DNA from: Nitrospirota bacterium
GTDB taxonomy: Bacteria; Nitrospirota; Thermodesulfovibrionia; Thermodesulfovibrionales; Dissulfurispiraceae
Direction of reading: 5' to 3'
NCBI GenBank assembly: GCA_021792185.1
Contig: JAJYVD010000009.1
Coordinates: 1 to 58,845, forward strand
Length of the DNA stretch: 58,845 nt
A program made the translations under genes and the position numbers. Below, one piece after another: positions 52,836 through 58,845 of this stretch (positions are counted from its first letter, which is position 1; the number at the start of each line of letters is the position of its first letter). The notes below the pieces were generated by a model, which saw only the letters and a list, made by a program, of their open reading frames with translations, was not told the origin of the DNA and made no database searches.

Positions 52836-52999
52836 GGTTAGGCGAATATGCTGAAAAGCCTTTAGTAGCGATACCTTGAAGGCGAACCCTCCAGCCATTT
52901 AAAGGCAATTTCAGTATCACCTATACATTCAACAAAATAAACAGCCATTTAATAAATGTTATCGCATTACTAAAGGCTTTGAGGCATGTTTGCCTAACC
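52836..52999. repeat. Inverted-arm repeat element, copy C
   Basis: 164 bp. 5' arm GGTTAGGCGAATATGCTGAA and 3' arm GAGGCATGTTTGCCTAACC; AAAGCCTTTAG pairs with CTAAAGGCTTT. Its interior differs from B and D. It lies 54 bp before the dppB-type permease gene and accounts for most of the gap 52784-53053. Confidence 0.78.
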
Positions 53000-53053
53000 T
53001 ATTTATACAAGTGTAAGGTTGACTTTAATCACTCCATCCATTAATTTACTTGT

Positions 53054-54028
53054 ATGCTTTCATACGCCCTTAAACGCCTCTTATTAATGATTCCGCTTAC
53101 CTTCGGGATCACCCTTATCACATTCACCGTCATCCACCTTGCGCCGGGCGGGCCTGTGGAAGTAGAAACGGAGATGTCATTGAAGGCATCGGCCCAGGCG
53201 CGTGAAAATCTCAAAAAGCTTTACGGCCTCGACAAACCCCTGCATGTCCAATATTTCGACTGGCTTAAAAGATTCGTAAAACTGGATTTCGGAATATCCT
53301 TTGTAGACGGCAAAAAGGTGTTCGATAAAATAAAAGAGCGGATACCCGTAACGCTTACAATCAATCTGCTTTCGCTGATACTCATAATGGCGATAGCAAT
53401 ACCAATCGGTGTGCTGTCCGCCACAAAACAATACTCTATCTTCGATAAGCTCACAACGGTCTTTGTCTTTCTCGGTTTTTCGACGCCCACGTTCTGGCTT
53501 GCGCTCATATTGATGATCATCTTCGGAGTAAGCCTCGGCCTTCTGCCCATATCGGGCATTCAGAGCATAGACGTATCGGGCATGGGGTTTATCGACAGAT
53601 TGGCGGATTGGATAAAACATCTAATACTGCCCGTGGGATTGAGCGCGTTCGGAGGCATTGCAGGATTGAGCAGATACAGCCGTTCGAGCATGCTTGAGGT
53701 CATAAGGCAGGATTACGTAAGAACGGCGCGGGCAAAGGGATTGAAAGAATCCGATGTGATTATTCGCCATGCCTTGAGAAACGCCTTAATGCCCGTAGTT
53801 ACGATTTTAGGCCTATCCGTTCCCGGACTCATCGGCGGCAGCGTAATATTCGAGACCATATTCGCAATACCCGGCATGGGACAATTGTTTTACGCATCGG
53901 CAATGTCGAGGGATTATCCGACAATAATGGGAATACTCGTCATCGGCGCAGTTCTGACATTAATCGGCAATCTCATAGCGGATATGTCTTATGCACTCGT
54001 CGATCCGAGGATAAGGGTAAGGAAATAA
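53054..54028 (+). CDS. DppB-family ABC permease
   Basis: A 324-aa peptide/nickel-type permease: [22 protein letters not shown]-terminus, about six TM, EAA loop [26 protein letters not shown]. It pairs with the next gene. No binding protein or ATPase gene is in the window, so the substrate is unknown. Confidence 0.92.
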   Translation: MLSYALKRLLLMIPLTFGITLITFTVIHLAPGGPVEVETEMSLKASAQARENLKKLYGLDKPLHVQYFDWLKRFVKLDFGISFVDGKKVFDKIKERIPVTLTINLLSLILIMAIAIPIGVLSATKQYSIFDKLTTVFVFLGFSTPTFWLALILMIIFGVSLGLLPISGIQSIDVSGMGFIDRLADWIKHLILPVGLSAFGGIAGLSRYSRSSMLEVIRQDYVRTARAKGLKESDVIIRHALRNALMPVVTILGLSVPGLIGGSVIFETIFAIPGMGQLFYASAMSRDYPTIMGILVIGAVLTLIGNLIADMSYALVDPRIRVRK

Positions 54029-54871
54029 ATGTTTAGAATAATCTGGCATAGGTTTAAGAAAAATCCGTTGTCGGTCGCGGGGCTGGCAATTATTCTTTCG
54101 CTTGCGGCCATCGCACTATTTGCGCCCGTGCTTTCTCCGCATGAGCCGACAAAAATTGACGTTTATAATGTCCTCTCTCCCCCAAGCTCAAACCATCCTT
54201 TTGGCACTGACGAACTTGGAAGGGATCTGCTTTCGAGGATGATATGGGGAAGCAGGGCATCTCTCAAGGTCGGGTTTATCGCCGTAGGCATCGCGATAAG
54301 CATAGGGACAATGCTGGGCGCAATTGCAGGATATTACGGAGGCAAGATAGACGCCCTGCTGATGAGGTTCGTTGACATCATGCTGGCATTCCCTACCTTC
54401 TTTCTGATACTCGCGGTCATAGCAATCGTAGAGCCGAGCATATCGACGATTATGATCATCATCGGGCTTACCGGCTGGATGGATGTTTCGAGGCTTGTAA
54501 GGGCCGAATTCCTGACCTTAAAGGAACGGGATTTCATAGCAGCGGCGCAGGCTCTCGGCGCAAGCGACCCGCGTTTGATATTCAGGCATATAATTCCGAA
54601 TGCGTTATCTCCGGTATTTGTCGCGGCTACATTCGGCATTGCAGGCGCTATTCTGACTGAATCGGGGCTGTCGTTTCTCGGCCTCGGAGTTCAGCCGCCC
54701 GAGCCGAGCTGGGGCAATATCCTTACTTCCGGAAAAGACAATATTACCGTGGCATGGTGGCTTTCCCTTTTCCCCGGAATCGCTATATTGATTACCGTTC
54801 TCAGTTATAACCTTGTAGGCGAAGGATTAAGGGACGCCCTCGATCCGAGATTATGGACGAGCGAGAAATAA
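54029..54871 (+). CDS. DppC-family ABC permease
   Basis: A 280-aa permease starting at once after dppB. HPFGTDELGRDLLSRMIWGSR and EAA-type AAQALGASDPRLIFRHIIPN are family hallmarks. It overlaps glnE by 19 bp. Confidence 0.92.
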   Translation: MFRIIWHRFKKNPLSVAGLAIILSLAAIALFAPVLSPHEPTKIDVYNVLSPPSSNHPFGTDELGRDLLSRMIWGSRASLKVGFIAVGIAISIGTMLGAIAGYYGGKIDALLMRFVDIMLAFPTFFLILAVIAIVEPSISTIMIIIGLTGWMDVSRLVRAEFLTLKERDFIAAAQALGASDPRLIFRHIIPNALSPVFVAATFGIAGAILTESGLSFLGLGVQPPEPSWGNILTSGKDNITVAWWLSLFPGIAILITVLSYNLVGEGLRDALDPRLWTSEK

Positions 54872-57684
54872 CTCTCTCACATCTGCCTGATCCCGAAAGG
54901 GCTTCAAAAAATATCGATTCGTTCCTCTCGGAAAATCCCAATTATGCCGAAAGATTGAACGGCTGTATAACAGAAGCCTCTGCTCTCTTTTCATACAGCC
55001 AGTTCCTCGCTAATTACTGCGTAAAAAATCCCGATGCGCTGTTCGATGCGATAAACAATCTGCATATTTCCTTCGACTCTGAGGAACTCGGATATGAACT
55101 GCGGGCGCTGCTTTCGGCGTGCAGTTCGATGGATGAAGGAATGAAGGCGGTCCGCATTTTCAGAAAGAACAAGCTGCTCATAATCACGCTTAAAGACATT
55201 CTCAAACAGGCCGAACTTCAGGAGATAATGCTCGACATGAGCATGCTCGCGGACGCTGTGCTGCGGGAATCTCTCGACTTTGTGGAGTCTTTCGTCAGTC
55301 AGCGTTATGGAAGCCCGGAAAATAATTCCATTGCAATAATAGCCCTCGGAAAGCTCGGCGCTCAGGAGCTTAATTACAGCTCGGATGTGGATATAATCTT
55401 CGTTTACAGAGAAGAAGGGGAGACTACCGGCGTATCCGCGATTCAGGGCGCTGTCATGAACAGGGTATCGACATTCGAATATTACACAAAACTTGTCGAG
55501 GAACTCTCAAGATTCCTTTCCGCGAATACGGAAGACGGCTTCACTTATAGGGTCGATTTAAGATTGCGGCCTCAGGGACAGCGCGGCAATCTCGCCTTAT
55601 CTCTTAGAAGCTACGAGGAGTATTACGAATCATGGGGACAGTTATGGGAAAGGGCCGCACTCTTGAGGGCAAGGCCTGTGGCTGGAGATATGCGATTGGG
55701 AGAAGAATTTTTAACTTTGATAAAACCGTTTGTCTACAGAAAATATCTCGATTTCGAGGCCATCAACGAGATAGGGCGGATGAAATCACAGGTGGAACAG
55801 ATAAAGGCGGGGACCTTGAGCAGGGACATAAAACGCGGCTACGGGGGCATACGCGAGATAGAATTTTTCATCCAGATATTTCAACTGATATACGGAGGCA
55901 AGGAACACCTCTTAAGGGAAAGGAGCACGTTTAAGTCCCTGCATAGGCTCCTCCAGAAGGGGCTCATAGGTTACGAGGATCTGGGTCAACTCTCCGATAA
56001 TTACGTGTTTCTGAGAACGCTCGAACACAGGCTTCAGCAGTTAAACGATATTCAGACTCATACTCTTCCGTCCGGTGATGCCGAACTGGAGATTCTCGGC
56101 AAAAAAATGGGCTTTCATGCAGGACAGGTTTTTTTATCGGAGCTTGGAGGGAGAAGACGCAAGGTAAGAGAAATATACGACTCTCTAATGGAATCCGGAA
56201 AGCCGCCTTCACAGGGCCATGCATACGGTTTATTAAGTAGTGTTTTCTGGGATATGGAAACGCCGATCGAACATCTCCTTTCAAAAGAGCTTGAATCTAA
56301 GAAGGTCAAGGATGCAAGCAAGGCTATACACTGTCTTACGAAGATACGAAATAACATTTACTCTTTCCAGACAATCAAGGGAAGACGGCTCCTCGAAGAT
56401 ATAATCCCGAAATTTGCAGATGAGGCGCTGAAAGGAACAAACCCCGACCTTGCCCTCCTGCATCTTGTAGATTTCTCTGCTATTCTGGCGGCAAAAGAAT
56501 CGTATCTCGAAGTCATATCTCAACGGCCCGAGATAATATCCGTTCTTAACTTCATCTTCTCGCAGAGCGAATATCTGTCTAAGATACTCATGGGCAACCC
56601 GGAATATATCGAATCCCTCGCGGAAGGCGAAACAGCGAAAAAATCTTTACCGTCATTCATGAATGAATTGCAATTGCTCACCGAAAGGCGCGGCATGTCG
56701 ACAGCAGTCAGATTGTTCAGGAGGCTTGAAGAGATCAGGCTCGGCATAATGTTCTTGGACAGGAAAATAAACGCAACGGAACTCATGAAGTCTTTGAGCA
56801 AGACGGCAGAGGCTATCTTATCAACTCTTTTGCAAAGCCCGAAAGCAACCCTCCCCTATAGCCTATTGCCTATTGCCTATTGCCCTTCTTTAATTATCAT
56901 AGGTTTCGGTAAACTGGGAGGCAGGGAGATTATTTTCAATTCAGACCTCGATATAATCTTTGCGACACTCAACGAGCCGACAGAAAACGACATAAAGGCG
57001 GCAGAAGGGTTGCTGAGAGGCTGCATGTCTTATACAAAGGACGGCATAGCCTACAAAGTCGATACGCGCCTCAGGCCTGAAGGCAGCAAAGGGCCGCTCG
57101 TAAGTTCTATCGAGACTTTGAGGAATTATTACTCAAGGCATGCTCAGACGTGGGAGTTGCAGGCGCTTTTAAAGGCAAGGCCGATTTGTGATTTCAAATT
57201 TCAAATTTCAAATTTCAAATTCATGGAAATGAGAAAAGAGATATTGATAAAAAGGGGAACTGAAATTACTCTCGATGACATAAAAAAGATGCGGGGGAGG
57301 ATTCAAAAAGAACTCTCAAAGGAGATATCAGGCTCTTACGACATAAAGCTTGGAAGCGGCGGGCTTGAGGAACTGGAGTTTATCGTGCAATATCTCCAGC
57401 TAAAAAATTGCAAAGACAATCCTCAACTACTTGTGCAGGGGACTATGGATGCGATCAGGCGTCTTGGCAGAAGCGGCATATTGAAAAATGACGATGCCGC
57501 TGTTATAAAAGAGACTTATCTGTTTTATCGGAATATAGAGACGATTATGAGATTAAGAAACGAATCCTTGCTGAAAGAGGGCAGCGATACCATGCGAAGC
57601 GCCGCCGGCTTTATGAATATGAACGAAGACGAATTTTTGATCACGCTGAATCGAAAAAGAGAATGGATCAATAGCTTTTTTTAA
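54853..57684 (+). CDS. glnE: Glutamine synthetase adenylyltransferase/deadenylase
   Basis: A 943-aa bifunctional regulator of GlnA. Two nucleotidyltransferase domains: N-terminal removase with GKLGAQELNYSSDVDIIFVY and C-terminal adenylylase with GFGKLGGREIIFNSDLDIIFA, each followed by RLRPQG or RLRPEGSKG. Two heptamer arrays (56855-56885, 57191-57222) lie in frame just before the second domain's core and within it. Translation is probably coupled to the permease gene. Confidence 0.94.
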   Translation: MDEREITLSHLPDPERASKNIDSFLSENPNYAERLNGCITEASALFSYSQFLANYCVKNPDALFDAINNLHISFDSEELGYELRALLSACSSMDEGMKAVRIFRKNKLLIITLKDILKQAELQEIMLDMSMLADAVLRESLDFVESFVSQRYGSPENNSIAIIALGKLGAQELNYSSDVDIIFVYREEGETTGVSAIQGAVMNRVSTFEYYTKLVEELSRFLSANTEDGFTYRVDLRLRPQGQRGNLALSLRSYEEYYESWGQLWERAALLRARPVAGDMRLGEEFLTLIKPFVYRKYLDFEAINEIGRMKSQVEQIKAGTLSRDIKRGYGGIREIEFFIQIFQLIYGGKEHLLRERSTFKSLHRLLQKGLIGYEDLGQLSDNYVFLRTLEHRLQQLNDIQTHTLPSGDAELEILGKKMGFHAGQVFLSELGGRRRKVREIYDSLMESGKPPSQGHAYGLLSSVFWDMETPIEHLLSKELESKKVKDASKAIHCLTKIRNNIYSFQTIKGRRLLEDIIPKFADEALKGTNPDLALLHLVDFSAILAAKESYLEVISQRPEIISVLNFIFSQSEYLSKILMGNPEYIESLAEGETAKKSLPSFMNELQLLTERRGMSTAVRLFRRLEEIRLGIMFLDRKINATELMKSLSKTAEAILSTLLQSPKATLPYSLLPIAYCPSLIIIGFGKLGGREIIFNSDLDIIFATLNEPTENDIKAAEGLLRGCMSYTKDGIAYKVDTRLRPEGSKGPLVSSIETLRNYYSRHAQTWELQALLKARPICDFKFQISNFKFMEMRKEILIKRGTEITLDDIKKMRGRIQKELSKEISGSYDIKLGSGGLEELEFIVQYLQLKNCKDNPQLLVQGTMDAIRRLGRSGILKNDDAAVIKETYLFYRNIETIMRLRNESLLKEGSDTMRSAAGFMNMNEDEFLITLNRKREWINSFF
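56855..56885. repeat. In-frame heptamer array in glnE (1)
   Basis: CCTATTG x3 with a CCTATAG, encoding YSLLPIAYC immediately before LIIIGFGKLGG. Confidence 0.78.
57191..57222. repeat. In-frame heptamer array in glnE (2)
   Basis: ATTTCAA x4, encoding FKFQISNFKF between LLKARPICD and MEMRKEIL. Confidence 0.82.
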
Positions 57685-57740
57685 GAATTTAAGCAGGAAG
57701 GGCATTGTATTTGAGCGGACTTCGGCAGCCCAAGCGTAAC

Positions 57741-57803
57741 GCAGGTTAAGGTTGAGGTTAAGGTTAAGAAAGAAAAACTCAGCCTCAACCTTAGCCTTAA
57801 CCT
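57741..57803. repeat. Short tandem array, inverted pair (AAGGTT type)
   Basis: AGGTTAAGGTTGAGGTTAAGG and, after a short loop, CTCAACCTTAGCCTTAACCT. It can fold into a hairpin between the convergent glnE and HPP genes and may act as terminator. Same family as 47641-47725. Confidence 0.78.
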
Positions 57804-57860
57804 GTCGTTGAAAGGCGGGATGCCTTTCGAGAATGAGCGAAAATATCATGTCCTTCCTGC

Positions 57861-58406
57861 TTATATCCAATATTCGGGATATTTTCTGTTCCTTGAAAGA
57901 TTGTTTACCAGAAGCGCTACAAGCAAAAGTATCGCCGCCCCTGCCCCGGCCGGTATAAAGGCATATAGAAATCCGAGGTCGTGTATTTTTTGGCCTCCTA
58001 TGACGGCAATCAATGCGGTTGCACCGCCGGGCGGATGCAGCGTCCTGGTGGCAAGCATAGCCGCAATGGCAAAAGATACTCCGAGGGCGGCTGCCATCCA
58101 GATAGTCTGTCCGAATATCTGATAACACGCGACACCTACAAGTCCGGATATTATATGTCCTCCAATCAAATTTCTCGGCTGGGCGAGCGGACTTTTGATC
58201 GCGCCGTAAACAAGCACTGCCGAAGCGCCGAAAGAACCTATGATAAGCGTCAAATCCTTCGGCTCAAAATACTTTGACGAAATATAGCCGCATATGCCGA
58301 TGCCGACAGCGCCGCCGAGCCATGACCAGACAATCTCCGACAGTCCGACCCCCGGAGGACAATTTGAGCAGCCTCTCATTTTCGCGATATATTCCTTTAT
58401 CCCCAT
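57861..58406 (-). CDS. HPP-family membrane protein
   Basis: A 181-aa protein with four or five TM helices and the name motif HPPGGATALIAV (about residue 123 on); QPRNLIGGHIISGLVGV is also typical. The chloroplast relative transports nitrite; the bacterial role is not settled. CSNCPP near the N-terminus is a possible metal site. Confidence 0.87.
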   Translation of the reverse strand: MGIKEYIAKMRGCSNCPPGVGLSEIVWSWLGGAVGIGICGYISSKYFEPKDLTLIIGSFGASAVLVYGAIKSPLAQPRNLIGGHIISGLVGVACYQIFGQTIWMAAALGVSFAIAAMLATRTLHPPGGATALIAVIGGQKIHDLGFLYAFIPAGAGAAILLLVALLVNNLSRNRKYPEYWI

Positions 58407-58475
58407 AATTCATCTTATCTTTTCATCATATCCCACGCTATGATTTAAATCATATCCTGCTTTTTATCGCCCATC

Positions 58476-58643
58476 AAACATGGAAGACATGGCGGAAAAG
58501 CCTTTGCCAGAGAAATTTTTAACTATCATACGCTTTCCCGTCATCCGCATCGGTGCTTACTTATTGGGTAACTTCGCTTAATATCTATGCTCTGAACGCA
58601 AACCGACGCTTGTAAAGGCTTTGAAGCTGTGCCTTCCATGTTT
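58476..58643. repeat. Inverted-arm repeat element, copy D
   Basis: 168 bp. 5' arm AAACATGGAAGACATGGCGG and 3' arm GCTGTGCCTTCCATGTTT; AAAAGCCTTTGC pairs with the TGTAAAGGCTTT side. The interior is alignable with copy B, including the small hairpin TTACT-TATTG-GGTAA. After it, 58644-58845 contains no feature I can support. Confidence 0.8.
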
Positions 58644-58845
58644 CTATTGCGACTTGCGGTATGACGCAAATCATTGTTTCATTCAGGCGGGCATGGTAAA
58701 GTTTTATTATGAACAATGCAGGTAATGTCAAAAGTTTCATGAAAAAAGAGACGGATTTATGAAAACAGTATGAGATAGGGTTCCGCTGGCGTAAGGGATG
58801 CCAGTTTAGAAGTCAGAAGTGGTGGACGCCGACGGCTCTGAGAGA

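Noticed and set aside
52836-52999. Integron attC site (GCCTAAC/GTTAGGC ends)
   Set aside because: The ends are in the opposite orientation to attC, the sister elements have quite different outer arms, and there is no integrase or cassette.
58644-58845. Riboswitch or other RNA at the window end
   Set aside because: Some GC-rich paired words are visible (GCTGGCGTAAGGGATGCCAG) but no known consensus is matched and the sequence is cut by the window edge.

Overview
The window reads as a chromosomal segment of a Gram-negative, anaerobic or microaerophilic environmental bacterium, most likely a member of the Nitrospirota or a close relative. This is inferred from gene content (CIRCE-controlled groESL, non-mevalonate IspG, sigma-54 enhancer-binding regulators, multiheme cytochrome c, a chemotaxis operon with a small SAP-like Cys protein). 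No rRNA or tRNA gene is present to fix the taxonomy. All assignments come from reading the sequence and recalled family motifs; no search was run.

Region 1 (1-16.7 kb) is a phosphate-starvation island. Seven promoters here share one architecture: four 7-mers resembling TGTAACA/TTTAACA/CTTAATA in exact 11-bp register, then about 10 bp, then a -10 hexamer. They lie in front of pstS, pstC (pstCAB-phoU follows) and five sets of poorly characterised genes. The unusual part is a module built from proteins with an H-x-x-x-G-R-x-R (HMA-like) N-terminus (913, 10477, 11650 and the N-terminus of a PEGLP-type P-type ATPase at 6546-9665), a DUF5132-like membrane protein, and a 231-aa protein made of 22-residue (2 x 11) amphipathic repeats. 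A 44-aa single-repeat relative lies at 2990-3124. The same predicted operon carries metK, corA, a DUF3562 gene, arsC and a tail-anchored protein. I propose a Pho-controlled membrane or metal-phosphate system.

Region 2 (16.8-29.9 kb) is a minus-strand chemotaxis operon (SAP-like protein, hypothetical, STAS, a two-gene MCP, Cys protein, cheY, STAS, cheA, cheW, an MCP with a zinc-binding CZB-like sensor, cheR, cheD). It is headed by a sigma-54 promoter with two upstream inverted repeats, next to a histidine kinase/NtrC-type pair, then an SspB-like gene. Region 3 (30.2-34.5 kb) holds a split spermidine-synthase-like pair, lgt, ccdA, a TlpA-like thioredoxin and small secreted proteins.

Region 4 (34.6-39.2 kb) is a complete ptxABCDE phosphite uptake and oxidation operon with its own Pho box (the eighth) and a palindromic candidate LysR operator, so it joins the same phosphate-starvation response. 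Region 5 (39.4-44.7 kb) is a multiheme cytochrome with a sigma-54 promoter and its own kinase/NtrC-type regulator. Region 6 (44.8-58.8 kb) is mostly housekeeping: rhomboid, groES-groEL, mltG, ispG, a toxin-antitoxin pair, an AT-rich PD-(D/E)XK nuclease gene, an orphan antitoxin, a tRNA methyltransferase, dppBC-type permeases, glnE and an HPP-family protein.

Two repeat systems overlie the genes. One is a family of four divergent elements of about 165 bp with complementary arms (22-191, 11390-11554, 52836-52999, 58476-58643). The other is short tandem arrays, mostly 7-bp units, found both between genes and in frame inside ATPase, cheA, ispG and glnE genes. The stretch 58644-58845 holds nothing I can recognise.
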